DNA of 64,000 nt from JBGLNJ01 sp034434835 (GCA_034434835.1 DAOTXX010000152.1:1-64000), one strand, 5' to 3'; positions 50,404 through 59,541 are shown, numbered from the stretch's first letter. The notes: generated by a model not told the origin, from the sequence alone. Made by a program: numbers and translations.

Positions 50404-51510
50404 TCAATACCTCAATAACGCCCCTAGACCTGCCTGCGTCAATGCCTTGTGGCCGGCGACCATCTCGACGTGCCCGCCCTGCTCGAGCACTTGCTGAATG
50501 ATCGTTTCGACGGCATCCGGGATGCGCGCCATCGTTCCCCCACAGAACGGACACTGGTCGAGGCGCTGACTGGTGATATACGCGCACTGCTGGCATTGAA
50601 AGCCTTCCGCCTTGTATCCTTCGGAGACCAGCAAGGTCTGGATGCGGCCCTCGTGCGCGGCGCTGAGCGTATCGTCCAGCCGAACGACTCCTCCCTTACC
50701 CTTTGCGGCCGCGGTGATCACGGCGTCGGCCAATGCGATTTCGTGCTCGTGCTCGACCTCGCTCAAAATCTTGAGCGCCTTGTCACGCACCTCGTTCTCG
50801 TTAATCGTCATATCTGCCGCGAACGTGCCGATGACGCGATCCGCCCACACGCGTGGCAGCCTGGACTTCCATTGCTTGAGCGTCTCGGTCTTGCCGCCTA
50901 CCAGCAAATTGCGCGGCTGATGCGCTTCACAAAAGGCCACCGTCAGCTCGGCGGCTTCTTTCAAGTTGCGTGAGGCAACCTCGTCCTCGTGCTTGTGCGC
51001 TGTGGTATCCGTCCCGCCGCGCCGACCGCCGGTTGACCCGCCGCCCTTGAGGCGACGCACCGGCTCGCCCATCATCCCTTCCGTGCGAACCAACTCGCCG
51101 ACCTGAAACAGCAACAACCTCACGCCTTGCTTGTCCACAATTGCCACGACAAAGCGGCCAAACGTATCCCACAGGCGGACGAGCGGCGTCACGTAGGGCC
51201 TGGGGCCGACAAAGACCTGATCGGCAACTGGCACAGCCAGAGAAAATGTGCGCCAAAAATTCTGGGCGTTGCAGGAAAACACAGCCACCCCTCGCCCGCT
51301 CCAGTCATATTCCAGATCAAAAAAACGCTCAATGGCGGCAACGTCTTGATCCGCAGCCTGTCCGCCGGCATCGCGGAGCAACTGGCGTAAGGCCAGTTTG
51401 TACTCGTCCGTCGTGTGTTGAGAAGGATCAACGTTCAGATACAAACTGAGCACAGGCGCGCCTGTGCCCTTGTACTCGGCCAACTCTTGCAGGTCCTTAC
51501 GACTAAACAT
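50404..51510 (-). CDS. baeRF-type protein (bacterial aeRF1/VLRF1-like release factor)
   Basis: A 368-residue protein of the bacterial archaeo-eukaryotic release factor superfamily. VLSLYLNVDPSQH is the usual N-terminus. The middle domain holds GGGSTGGRRGGTD (about 155-167), the place of the GGQ-like loop, followed by KHEDEVASRNLKEAAE. The C-terminal part is the L7Ae-like domain (GKGGVVRLDDTLSAAHEGRI) with a zinc ribbon CQQC...CPFCGG. Such proteins are thought to release stalled peptidyl-tRNA. Last gene after CbpA and HtrA. Confidence 0.82.
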   Translation of the reverse strand: MFSRKDLQELAEYKGTGAPVLSLYLNVDPSQHTTDEYKLALRQLLRDAGGQAADQDVAAIERFFDLEYDWSGRGVAVFSCNAQNFWRTFSLAVPVADQVFVGPRPYVTPLVRLWDTFGRFVVAIVDKQGVRLLLFQVGELVRTEGMMGEPVRRLKGGGSTGGRRGGTDTTAHKHEDEVASRNLKEAAELTVAFCEAHQPRNLLVGGKTETLKQWKSRLPRVWADRVIGTFAADMTINENEVRDKALKILSEVEHEHEIALADAVITAAAKGKGGVVRLDDTLSAAHEGRIQTLLVSEGYKAEGFQCQQCAYITSQRLDQCPFCGGTMARIPDAVETIIQQVLEQGGHVEMVAGHKALTQAGLGALLRY

Positions 51511-51577
51511 TGAGCCTCCTTTGAAAGGTTTAGGATGTTCCCAGGCTTGCTTCGCCCGACGCGCCAGGCGCGTCCTG

Positions 51578-52768
51578 CTACTTGGGCCGTTCGCCGAGCT
51601 TGACTTGAATCTGCATCTCCTTTCCGTCGCGCAAGATAGTCAACGTGACCACTTGCCCGACCTGGGTTTTGTTTGCCAGATAGGTGATCATCGCGTCGAA
51701 ATCATTCACCAGGTTGCCATCAATCGCCAAAATAATATCGCCGCCTGCCTGAACGGCGATGCCGCGCACGCGCACCTGCTTATTGCCGCCACGAATCCCA
51801 GCCTGATCCGCCGGGCCATCCGGCGCGACCGAAGCGACCAGCACGCCGTGATCCACCGGCAGCTTGAGCGGAGCGGCCAGCTCCGGCATTGAAAAAGTCC
51901 GATCCACCGACACCCCCAGGTAAGCATAGGACACGCTACCTTTTTCGACCAGTTGTGGCACGACGCGCTTGACCGTGTTGACCGGGATGGCAAAGCCCAC
52001 ACCAGAATTGGCGAGGATGCCATTGCTGGTGCGGATCGCCGAGTTTACGCCGATCACCTGCCCGCGCAGGTTCAGCAGCGGGCCGCCGCTGTTACCAGGA
52101 TTGATCGCCGCATCGGTCTGGATGATCTGCGGATTCTGAAAGATGCCGGGGCTATCCAGGGTGGGCTGCCGATCCGCCGGGAGGCTGCGGCCCAGCGCAC
52201 TGACGATGCCAAACGACATACTGCCTTGCAAGCCGAACGGATTGCCAATGGCGACGACGCGCTGGCCCACGCGGACCGCGTCGCTGTCGCCTAGCTCAAC
52301 CGGCATCAAAAGGCTTGCCGGTACATCCACCTTGATCACGGCCAGGTCGCTATAAGCATCGGTCCCCACGATCTTGGCGGTCGCCACGCGGCCATCGGAA
52401 AAGGTCACCTCCACCTCCGTCGCATCCGCCACGACGTGATGGTTGGTGACGATGTGCCCTTTCTGGTCAATCACAAAACCCGAGCCGGTGCCGGCCTCGA
52501 TCGGCTGAGCCTCGCTTCCGCTGACGATGGTGATATTGACGACCGCCGGGTTCACGCGCAGATAGAGGTTTTCCAGCAGCGTCTCTTCGGCGGTCAACGG
52601 GCCGCCTGCCGAGGGCGGCAAGGGGGTTGGCACAACCCAAGTCGTCGGGGTCGGATTCGGCCGGGAGGGAGTGGAGGCAGGCGTGGCAGGCACAAGGAAC
52701 GACTCGGTACTGCAGGCCAACGTCAAGACAACAAACACCAATACCACCAGTAACGTGATGCGCTTCAT
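51578..52768 (-). CDS. htrA: HtrA/DegP-type serine protease with PDZ domain
   Basis: About 396 residues. Lipoprotein-like signal (LTLAC), Pro-rich tether, trypsin-like domain with His in TNHHVVADA, Asp in SDLAVIKVD and Ser in NPGNSGGPLLN, then one PDZ domain (GVLVASVAPDGPADQAGI). It degrades or holds misfolded envelope proteins. Start at ATG 52768. Between the CbpA and baeRF genes on one strand. Confidence 0.95.
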   Translation of the reverse strand: MKRITLLVVLVFVVLTLACSTESFLVPATPASTPSRPNPTPTTWVVPTPLPPSAGGPLTAEETLLENLYLRVNPAVVNITIVSGSEAQPIEAGTGSGFVIDQKGHIVTNHHVVADATEVEVTFSDGRVATAKIVGTDAYSDLAVIKVDVPASLLMPVELGDSDAVRVGQRVVAIGNPFGLQGSMSFGIVSALGRSLPADRQPTLDSPGIFQNPQIIQTDAAINPGNSGGPLLNLRGQVIGVNSAIRTSNGILANSGVGFAIPVNTVKRVVPQLVEKGSVSYAYLGVSVDRTFSMPELAAPLKLPVDHGVLVASVAPDGPADQAGIRGGNKQVRVRGIAVQAGGDIILAIDGNLVNDFDAMITYLANKTQVGQVVTLTILRDGKEMQIQVKLGERPK

Positions 52769-52813
52769 TACAATCACTCCCAAAGGATGACAAGGCGATC
52801 TGGGATCTCCCTG

Positions 52814-53803
52814 TCACCGTGTCCCCCGGTTACCGGGCCTGAGCCTGGCTAACTCCTGGAACAGCTCTCTCTCGCGCGCGGTGAGATGCTGCGGGATCAT
52901 CACGCGCACTTTGACCTTCAGATCGCCGCGCGTCTGGGGATCGCGCAGTCTGGGCATCCCCTGGCCGGCCAACCGGATGACGCGGCCTGATTGCGTCTCG
53001 GGCGGGATCTTGAGCTTGACATCGCCGCTCAATGTGCGAACGACCGCCTCGCCGCCCAGGACGGCCGTGTACAGGTCAATCGGCAGCTCACAGCGTAAAT
53101 CGTCGCCGTCGCGCTCGAGGGTCTCATGTGGCAGCACTTTGACAACGAGATACAAGTCGCCGGCCCGACCGCCGCCGATGCCCGTCGCGCCTTGCCCGGT
53201 CAGCCGCACTTTGGTTCCGGTGTGCGCGCCCGCCGGGATCTTGACCTCCAGGCGCTGGCCGTCCTTTTGCAAGATACGAGTCGTCCCAGTGAACGCCTCT
53301 TCCAGCGTGATCTCGACCTCCTGCTCGAAATCCTGGCCGCGCACGCCTGGCGCAGCGCGAGAGGCGCGCGCCCCTCGCCTCTCGGCGCTGCGAAATACGT
53401 CTTGCACGCCGCCGGAGCGGCCGAAGATCGCATTAAAGAAATCAGAGAAACTGCCCTCGCCGAACAGTTCATCGAGATCGCCGCTGTATTCGACTCGCAC
53501 CCCGGGCTGGCCGCCAAAGCCGCCGCCAAACCACTGACTCCAATCAAAGTTGCGCGGATCGCCGCCCATGCGCTGGTACTGTTGATAGCTCGCGCCAAGC
53601 TGATCGTACTTTCTTCGGCGCTCGGGGTCGGAGAGCACCTCGTAGGCTTCGTTGATCCGCTTGAAACGCTCCTCGGCTTTCTTATCGCCAGGGTTCATGT
53701 CGGGGTGATACTGTCGAGCGAGCTTGCGATAGGCTTTCTTGATCTGATCTTCAGATGCGTTTTTATCTACCCCTAGAACCTTGTAATAATCTTGGTATTC
53801 CAT
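52814..53803 (-). CDS. cbpA: CbpA-type DnaJ co-chaperone
   Basis: A 329-residue class II J-protein. J domain with HPD motif (YHPDMN, about 33), a Gly/Phe-rich linker (GGGFGG), and two C-terminal beta-barrel domains; no Cys-rich zinc region, so CbpA not DnaJ. It stimulates DnaK. A TTGACA-17-TACAAT promoter lies at 53950-53978. It leads an operon with HtrA and baeRF, which would serve protein quality control. Confidence 0.95.
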   Translation of the reverse strand: MEYQDYYKVLGVDKNASEDQIKKAYRKLARQYHPDMNPGDKKAEERFKRINEAYEVLSDPERRRKYDQLGASYQQYQRMGGDPRNFDWSQWFGGGFGGQPGVRVEYSGDLDELFGEGSFSDFFNAIFGRSGGVQDVFRSAERRGARASRAAPGVRGQDFEQEVEITLEEAFTGTTRILQKDGQRLEVKIPAGAHTGTKVRLTGQGATGIGGGRAGDLYLVVKVLPHETLERDGDDLRCELPIDLYTAVLGGEAVVRTLSGDVKLKIPPETQSGRVIRLAGQGMPRLRDPQTRGDLKVKVRVMIPQHLTARERELFQELARLRPGNRGTR

Positions 53804-53840
53804 TCTCTACAAATCACTATACTGAGCAGAAATCAAACGG

Positions 53841-53910
53841 GTGCATTGGAATCGAGGCTTCAGCCGGTTCTTGCGGCTAATTCCGGCTAAAGCCTTGACT
53901 CCGATTGCAC
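53841..53910. repeat. Long imperfect hairpin upstream of cbpA
   Basis: GTGCATTGGAATCGAGGCTT pairs with AAGCCTTGACTCCGATTGCAC, with AGCCGG/CCGGCT inside. It lies in the cbpA leader, between its promoter and start, and could act as an RNA thermometer-like or stabilising structure. Confidence 0.55.
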
Positions 53911-53949
53911 TGAAATCATTTCCGACCAGTATATCAGTTTCCACTCAAG

Positions 53950-53978
53950 ATTGTAGGCTACTTGGCAACCAGTGTCAA
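53950..53978 (-). promoter_or_regulatory. Promoter of the cbpA-htrA-baeRF operon
   Basis: Reading minus: TTGACA (53978-53973), 17-bp spacer, TACAAT (53955-53950). The leader of about 140 nt contains a long hairpin. Confidence 0.75.
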
Positions 53979-54042
53979 GGGGTTCCAAAAGCCCAGGCGC
54001 AGGCCACACGCCGTCTCGGGTCGGCGACCTTTAACCTGCGAC

Positions 54043-55092
54043 CTATCTAGTGATGACCATCGTCGAGGTGATAGACGTGGCTGGCCTGGGCAAGCCTTCC
54101 AGAAGCTGACGCAAGTCCAGGATGTAGGGCGCTGTGCCTGCGCCGCCTCCACTGCCCGGCAGGACGATCACACCGACGTTGGGCGCGAGCTTTTGGACGT
54201 AGGTATACTGGATTAAATCCGGGTTGTTCCGGAGTGCGTCCGCGATCAGTTGCAGCGCTTTGGCCTCGCCCTCTGCGCGGGTGATCGCCGCATCGCGCAC
54301 CCCTTGAGCTTCCACACGCAGCCGCTCAGCTTCCTGCTGCTGCTGCTGGACGAGGAACTTGGCGCGCTCGGCGTTCTGCTGCGCGATCTGCTTTTGCTCA
54401 ACCGCCGCAGCGTATTCGGGCGAAAAGCTGATGTTGCGCAGCAAGAACTGAACCAGCCGCAACCCCTGCGCTTCAAAGTCACCGCGGATCTCGTCCTGGA
54501 TCATTTGTTGTAGTTCTGTGCGCTTGGAGCCGTAAATCTGCTCGACCGTGTACTGCGCCGTGCGGTTGTAAATCAGCGAACGGACGCGGGGGCGCACAAA
54601 TTCGTCCCGGTAACGGCCTTGCCATTGGATGTGCAACTGCACGACCTTGTTCGGATCAGCCGCGTAAATCACCGAGGCGTCCAGGTACACCAACTGGCCG
54701 TCCGCCGTGCGCGCGCTCACCGAGTCGTCGCCCTGGACCTGTCCCTCTTGGGGCGTGGCCGACATCGTGTAGGTCTGGTTCGAGATCGAGTAGCGCACCA
54801 CGCTTTCAAAGTAAGGCGCGATCCAGCGCAGCCCCGGCTCCAGTGCGGCAGACCGGTAACCCGTGTTGGTCAGCGCGCTGATAACCACGCCGCGCTCTTG
54901 TGGCAGGATGAACACTAGCCCCGCGCCCAACGTATTGAGCGCAAGCCCGCCGACGAGCAGCACCAGCACAACGATAAGGGATACCTTGGCGTCGCGCCGC
55001 TGCGCCCGCTGGCTGACCACAAAGAACAAGTAAAGAATCAACAGGCCGATCAGACCCCAGCCGATCAGTCCCAACATTTCGCCCAGATTCAT
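54043..55092 (-). CDS. SPFH/prohibitin-like membrane protein
   Basis: A 349-residue protein with two N-terminal helices (about 5-26 and 40-60), an SPFH domain (GVVISALTNTGYRSAALEPG; QLVYLDASVIYAADPNKVV) and a coiled coil with QQQQQEAERLRVEAQ and AEGEAKALQLIADAL. It resembles prohibitins/HflK. Third SPFH protein in the window. Start at ATG 55092 behind AGGAGG. Confidence 0.92.
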   Translation of the reverse strand: MNLGEMLGLIGWGLIGLLILYLFFVVSQRAQRRDAKVSLIVVLVLLVGGLALNTLGAGLVFILPQERGVVISALTNTGYRSAALEPGLRWIAPYFESVVRYSISNQTYTMSATPQEGQVQGDDSVSARTADGQLVYLDASVIYAADPNKVVQLHIQWQGRYRDEFVRPRVRSLIYNRTAQYTVEQIYGSKRTELQQMIQDEIRGDFEAQGLRLVQFLLRNISFSPEYAAAVEQKQIAQQNAERAKFLVQQQQQEAERLRVEAQGVRDAAITRAEGEAKALQLIADALRNNPDLIQYTYVQKLAPNVGVIVLPGSGGGAGTAPYILDLRQLLEGLPRPATSITSTMVITR

Positions 55093-55201
55093 TGCAGCCT
55101 CCTTCTGCGTGGCTAGATTTCTACCTTCAGGTCTTGCTCGGATTATACCACGCTCCCTCACGCTTGCCTGATTGAGCGCGGCTCGGATTTTGAGACAAAA
55201 A

Positions 55202-55230
55202 CCCGAAGGGATTTACCCTTCGGGCCTTTT
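55202..55230. terminator. Bidirectional terminator
   Basis: CCCGAAGGG (55202-55210), ATTTA loop, CCCTTCGGG (55216-55224), with T-runs on both strands. It closes the toxin gene on the minus strand. Confidence 0.8.
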
Positions 55231-55265
55231 TTGTGTTTCAACACGATCGCACTGGGGCACAAGGT

Positions 55266-55520
55266 CTAATAACCTTCTCCTTGCTGCATGATGCGATACA
55301 CCTTCACCAATCCCGCGTCATAGTCAATCGTATACAGGATTCGATACTCGCTGATGTCCGGGCGATAGCCGCCCTCTGTTCCTTTGAGCTTGATGCTGTC
55401 GTGCGGCCGCGGGTTCTCTCTCAGATCGAGCAGGCGGCGCGCGATCTGCGCGGCGTGTTTGGGGTGAATCCGGTTCAATCGTTTAGAGGCCGACCTTTCG
55501 AGTTTGACTTGCAAGCTCAA
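55266..55520 (-). CDS. RelE/ParE-family toxin
   Basis: An 84-residue protein: LERSASKRLNRIHPKHAAQI, DSIKLKGTEGGYRPDISEYRILYTIDYD and VKVYRIMQQGEGY. The RPD.SEYRILYTID run is the RelE pattern for an mRNA interferase. It overlaps the antitoxin gene by 38 bp. Ends at a bidirectional terminator. Confidence 0.88.
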   Translation of the reverse strand: MSLQVKLERSASKRLNRIHPKHAAQIARRLLDLRENPRPHDSIKLKGTEGGYRPDISEYRILYTIDYDAGLVKVYRIMQQGEGY

Positions 55521-55761
55521 TTTCCTTCCACAGATCGTGGCCGGTCTCTCGCTCGTAATCTTCTATCGCTTCTTCCAGGTCAACAAACTCGGTCGCTTGC
55601 GCTTTGGCTTCGGCCAGCAAGCGACCATCGCGCTCAAGCTCATCCTGCGCCAGGTCCCTGGCCGTCGCCGCCATGATCCGCTCGACCAACCGGAGACGGT
55701 CAACTGGCGGCAAGCGCAGTGCAAGTTGAGTCACGTTTTCCACTGCGGTTATCTCGCCCAT
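55483..55761 (-). CDS. Putative antitoxin for the RelE-like toxin
   Basis: A 92-residue protein with helix-rich N-terminus (LALRLPPVDRLRLVERIMAA) and acidic C-terminal tail (LEEAIEDYERETGHDLW), as in antitoxins that wrap RelE proteins. Upstream of and overlapping the toxin gene. No DNA-binding motif is obvious. Confidence 0.75.
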   Translation of the reverse strand: MGEITAVENVTQLALRLPPVDRLRLVERIMAATARDLAQDELERDGRLLAEAKAQATEFVDLEEAIEDYERETGHDLWKEIELASQTRKVGL

Positions 55762-55914
55762 GCTTCACCTCCAGCGCCGATTATAACGCCTGAGGATGAA
55801 ATCGGTCAAGTAAATCTTGTTTGAAATTGGCTTAAGCGGCACAAGAATTGCCCTCCACAATTTGGGGGGATCGCGGCTGAAAAGTGTGTAGTGATTAGAT
55901 GGGATGTGGTTTCG

Positions 55915-55923
55915 TGTTATAAT
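55915..55923 (+). promoter_or_regulatory. Extended -10 for the site-2 protease gene
   Basis: TGTTATAAT with perfect TATAAT at 55918-55923. Transcription would begin near 55930, so the in-frame ATG at 55904 cannot be the start. Confidence 0.65.
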
Positions 55924-55954
55924 ACTCGTCTGTCTGACGATTTCCTCTCAAAGG

Positions 55955-56581
55955 ATGGTGAATGTGTTGGGTCTGAGCTTACCTACTCCTATCGAGCTTT
56001 TGTCTCGCCTGCTGATCTTGCTCATCGCGCTGCCCGTCCATGAGCTGGCTCACTCCTTCATCGCTTATAAACTGGGCGACGTGACCGCGCGCGATTACGG
56101 GCGACTAAGCTTTAACCCGCTTGACCACCTGGATCCCATCGGCGCAGCGATGATTATGCTAGGGGGCTTTGGGTGGGCCAAGCCGGTGCCGGTGAATCCT
56201 TATGGGCTGTACCGCAGCCGCAATTCGACCACCGGCTTTGCGCTCGTGGCGCTGGCTGGGCCGGCCTCCAATCTGTTCCTGGCTGCGTTGTTTGCCGTCC
56301 CTCTGCGGCTTCACCTTATCCCGATCCCTTTTGTGTCGAGTCTGGTTGGCTACTTTATTGGGATCAACATCGCCTTGGCTGTGTTTAACCTGATTCCCAT
56401 CCCGCCACTGGACGGCTCACGTATCGCGGTGGCAGTTTTGCCGCCTGCCTGGGGAGAATACATCTTGCGGCTGGAGCCTTACGGCATTATCATTGTCATC
56501 GCCTTGTACTTCGTCGGCGTCATCAGCCTGCTGATGGGGCCGCCCCTGTTTTTCTTGAGCCGCTTGATCCTGGGCTACTAA
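55955..56581 (+). CDS. M50 site-2 protease (rhomboid-like intramembrane metalloprotease)
   Basis: About 208 residues, mostly helical. VHELAHSFIAYKLGD holds the HExxH site; NLIPIPPLDGSRI holds the third ligand Asp. This is the short, PDZ-less M50 type. It cleaves membrane-spanning regulators or signal remnants. Start 55955 chosen because the -10 box lies after the earlier ATG. Followed after 5 bp by an HD-domain gene. Confidence 0.92.
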   Translation: MVNVLGLSLPTPIELLSRLLILLIALPVHELAHSFIAYKLGDVTARDYGRLSFNPLDHLDPIGAAMIMLGGFGWAKPVPVNPYGLYRSRNSTTGFALVALAGPASNLFLAALFAVPLRLHLIPIPFVSSLVGYFIGINIALAVFNLIPIPPLDGSRIAVAVLPPAWGEYILRLEPYGIIIVIALYFVGVISLLMGPPLFFLSRLILGY

Positions 56582-56586
56582 AGGCC

Positions 56587-57132
56587 TTGAAGGTCTCACG
56601 AGTTGCTGTGCCTGCTGCTTACCGCGTGCGCCAGTTTGTCAGCGCGCTGTTGGCGCGCGTCACACCCGACGACTTGCGCGAGGTGGATGAACTCTTGCCA
56701 CCAGGCGCGCAGCCGCTCTTTCGCCGGATGAGCGTCTCCGATCAATCCCACAGCCTGAGGGTCATGCGCGCGCTGCGCCATCAGGGGCATACCGAACAGG
56801 ACTTGCTCGCTGCGGCGCTTTTGCACGATGTGGGCAAATCGGCGGCGTGGATCACCCCTGCGCATCGCACGATCATTGTGTTGAGCCGACGCTTTGCCCC
56901 CACTTTGTTGGCCTGGCTGAGCCAGGGTGAACCGCGCCGCGAAGCGTGGCGCAGGCCGTTCGTCATTCATCGCCAGCACCCCGACCTGGGCGCGCAGTGG
57001 GCCGCTCAGGCGGGATGCAGCGCGCTGACGGTATCGCTCATCCGCCGCCACCAGGAACTGCTGAGCTGTGAACCACAAGACGAAGAAGAACGTCTGCTCC
57101 TTGCGCTCCAACGCGCCGACGACAACCATTAA
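56587..57132 (+). CDS. HD-domain phosphohydrolase-like protein
   Basis: A 181-residue protein. DQSHSLRVMRAL, LLAAALLHDVGKSAAW and HRQHPDLGAQ match the HD metal pattern (H...HD...). Start is probably TTG 56587 behind AAAGG; the upstream gene ends only 5 bp before. It follows the site-2 protease gene, so they are cotranscribed. Substrate unknown (nucleotides or signal molecules). Confidence 0.85.
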   Translation: MKVSRVAVPAAYRVRQFVSALLARVTPDDLREVDELLPPGAQPLFRRMSVSDQSHSLRVMRALRHQGHTEQDLLAAALLHDVGKSAAWITPAHRTIIVLSRRFAPTLLAWLSQGEPRREAWRRPFVIHRQHPDLGAQWAAQAGCSALTVSLIRRHQELLSCEPQDEEERLLLALQRADDNH

Positions 57133-57245
57133 GGTCTTTCCGTAACTCTTTCGAAACGCCAGAGAATCGTGCGATATGAATAACGTAACGCGATTGTGGT
57201 GTGCGATGTCACCTGACAAATCGATGTAACTACGATAACCTTCAT

Positions 57246-57388
57246 GTAACTATTCAGATGTCATTGCGAGGAGGCCTGCGAAGCGGGCCGACGAAGCAAT
57301 CTCGCGCCTCTGTGGAGATTGCTTCGCGCCCTCGCCTTCGGCGGGCGCTCGCAATGACAGTAGGGGGTAGACTGGGCTGAACAGTTAC
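57246..57388. mobile_element. 143-bp MITE: GTAACTRTTCAG ends, CATTGCGAG core, 8-bp target duplication
   Basis: Ends GTAACTATTCAG (57246-57257) and CTGAACAGTTAC (57377-57388). Flanked by ACCTTCAT on both sides (57238-57245, 57389-57396). The core runs from ATGTCATTGCGAGGAG to CTCGCAATGACAG with GAAGCAATCTC and GAGATTGCTTCGC inside. No transposase. Confidence 0.88.
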
Positions 57389-57473
57389 ACCTTCATAAGG
57401 ATCATGATCAACCAGTATCGCCAAAAACAGCAATTGTCGCACATCACGCCGATAAAACAAACAGGAGGTCAAA

Positions 57474-58583
57474 ATGATCATCGGCATCCCCAAAGAGATC
57501 AAAGACAACGAGTACCGGGTCTCCTTGACTCCCGGTGGAGCGCGCCTGCTCACCCAGCAAGGCCATCGCGTCCTGGTACAATCCACGGCGGGCGAAGGCA
57601 GTGGCTTTTCCGATGCCGAGTACGCCGAATCCGGCGCGACCATTGTTCAAACTGCGGCTCAGGCTTGGTCGGCGGAAATGGTGATGAAAGTCAAAGAACC
57701 CCTGCCGGCCGAGTACGATTTCCTGCGGCCCGATTTGTGTCTGTTCACTTACTTGCACCTGGCCGCCGTCGAAAAGCTCACGCATGTGCTGATGGAGAAA
57801 AAGACTCTCAGCATCGCCTATGAGACGGTGCAACTGCCCGATGGCTCGCTGCCGCTGCTCACGCCCATGAGCGAGGTAGCCGGGCGCATGGCTGTGCAGG
57901 TGGGCGCGCATTATCTGGAAAAGATCCATGGCGGACGCGGCAAACTGCTGGGGGGCGTGCCGGGCGTCACGCCGTGTGATGTGGTGATCATCGGCGGTGG
58001 CACAGTGGGCACTAACGCGGCCCAGATGGCGCTCGGCATGGGCGCTCGGGTGACGATTGTTGACATTGACCTGAACCGCTTGCGCTATCTGTCCGAAGTG
58101 CTGCACGGCAATCTCGTCACGTTAATGTCCAACCCGCTCAACATCGCCTCGGCGGTCGAGTACGCCGATCTGCTCGTCGGCGCAGTGCTCGTCGCGGGCG
58201 CCAAGGCGCCTCGTCTGGTCACGCGCGAGATGGTCAGCCGCATGAAGCCGGGCAGCGTGATCGTGGATGTGGCAGTTGACCAGGGTGGCTGCGTGGAGAC
58301 GGTGCATCCCACCACGCACAGCGATCCGGTGTATTTCGTGGACGGCGTGCTCCACTATTGCGTGGCCAACATGCCAGGCGCAGTACCGCGCACTTCGACC
58401 TATGCGCTGTCCAATGCCACCTTGCCCTATGCTGAAAAGCTGGCCCGCCTGGGGCCTATCCCGGCGTGCAAAGCTAATCCGGCTCTGGCCTTGGGCGTCA
58501 ACACCTACAAGGGGCACCTCACCTACAAAGCTGTAGCCGATGCCTTTGGCCTGCCCTATACGCCGCTGGACCAGTTGCTCTAA
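57474..58583 (+). CDS. ald: Alanine dehydrogenase
   Basis: A 369-residue NAD enzyme converting alanine to pyruvate and ammonia. IIGIPKEIKDNEYRVSLTPGG is the family N-terminus; Lys75-region KVKEP, His95-region (TYLHLAAVE) and the NAD motif VVIIGGGTVGTNAAQMALGMG follow. ACAGGAGGTC lies before the ATG. It follows a gap of 341 bp that holds a MITE. Confidence 0.96.
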   Translation: MIIGIPKEIKDNEYRVSLTPGGARLLTQQGHRVLVQSTAGEGSGFSDAEYAESGATIVQTAAQAWSAEMVMKVKEPLPAEYDFLRPDLCLFTYLHLAAVEKLTHVLMEKKTLSIAYETVQLPDGSLPLLTPMSEVAGRMAVQVGAHYLEKIHGGRGKLLGGVPGVTPCDVVIIGGGTVGTNAAQMALGMGARVTIVDIDLNRLRYLSEVLHGNLVTLMSNPLNIASAVEYADLLVGAVLVAGAKAPRLVTREMVSRMKPGSVIVDVAVDQGGCVETVHPTTHSDPVYFVDGVLHYCVANMPGAVPRTSTYALSNATLPYAEKLARLGPIPACKANPALALGVNTYKGHLTYKAVADAFGLPYTPLDQLL

Positions 58584-58628
58584 CGGCCATGACCCTGATT
58601 TCCTATACACTCGACCTACAACCGGGTG

Positions 58629-58634
58629 TATAAT
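58629..58634 (+). promoter_or_regulatory. -10 box for the lipoprotein gene
   Basis: Perfect TATAAT at 58629-58634, 44 bp before ATG 58678; no good -35. Confidence 0.45.
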
Positions 58635-58677
58635 CAACCCAAAGCTTATTCGATTCCACTCTCAGGAGGAGATCAAC

Positions 58678-59541
58678 ATGAAAACCCAAGTGTCCCGGCT
58701 AGTCGGATTGGTTATGATGGTGGCTTTGCTGATCACGGCGTGTACGTCCGGCGGCGGCGAAGCGCAACTCAAGACAGGGCCAACCCAGACACAGGCAATC
58801 AATGTGCCTCTGCCGCCTGATCCTAACAAGCCTACCGACCTCACCCTGCAATTGGGGGCAGCCGAAGTGACGGTGGGCATGGGAGCAGCCCGGCTGGTGG
58901 ATGGCACTGTCCAGTTCAACGTGTCGGAACTCCAGCCGTCTGTCAGCACGAGCGGCAGCAAAGCGGAGATCATCCAACCCTCGCTCAAGGGCACGGTGCC
59001 CAAAGACCTGGTCAACAAGTGGAATCTCCGGTTCAGCAACGCGGCGGCGGTCAACCTGGTCGTGCAAGCCGGCGCCTACAATGGCACCTGGAATCTGGGC
59101 GGCCTGCGCCTGCAATCGCTCAAGTGGGAAGAGGGCGCCTCTAGCTCGACGATCGCGTTCGGCTTGCCCAACCCGGAGAAGTTGGAAACGTTCACCTTCA
59201 AGACAGGCGCTTCGACCCTCAAGTTGACCGGCCTGGGGAACCTCAATTTTGCCCAGATGGACTTTCAGGGCGACGCCGGTACCTATACGCTCGACTTTGG
59301 CGGCAAGCTCAAGCGAAGCGCTAATGTGGAGGTCAAGACGGCCGCCAGCACCATGACCATTGTCGTGCCGGTCGGCACCAGCGCGCGCATCAACGTCAAG
59401 AGCAAGGTCAGCAACATCAAGACCGTCGGCTCCTGGACGACCTCCGGCGCCACGTATACGACCGGCAAAGAGGATGCGACCGACAAACTAACCGTCAACG
59501 TGGACATCGGAGCGGGCCAGCTCACGCTCGATACGCACTAG
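58678..59541 (+). CDS. Lipoprotein with LiaF/toast-rack-like beta domain
   Basis: A 287-residue lipoprotein: signal with lipobox LLITAC, then Gly/Ser/Thr-rich beta repeats (LTLQLGAAEVTVGMGAARLV; NLVVQAGAYNGTWNLG; LSFAxxASTLKLTGLGNL). The C-terminal part resembles LiaF-C/DUF4097 beta-solenoids (VKTAASTMTIVVPVGTSARI). Outer-face sensor or scaffold. Strong AGGAGGAG site. Near the orphan histidine kinase. Confidence 0.78.
   Translation: MKTQVSRLVGLVMMVALLITACTSGGGEAQLKTGPTQTQAINVPLPPDPNKPTDLTLQLGAAEVTVGMGAARLVDGTVQFNVSELQPSVSTSGSKAEIIQPSLKGTVPKDLVNKWNLRFSNAAAVNLVVQAGAYNGTWNLGGLRLQSLKWEEGASSSTIAFGLPNPEKLETFTFKTGASTLKLTGLGNLNFAQMDFQGDAGTYTLDFGGKLKRSANVEVKTAASTMTIVVPVGTSARINVKSKVSNIKTVGSWTTSGATYTTGKEDATDKLTVNVDIGAGQLTLDTH

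Noticed and set aside
55904..55954. Upstream start (ATG 55904) for the site-2 protease
   Set aside because: An extended -10 box lies at 55915-55923, so the transcript would begin after this codon.
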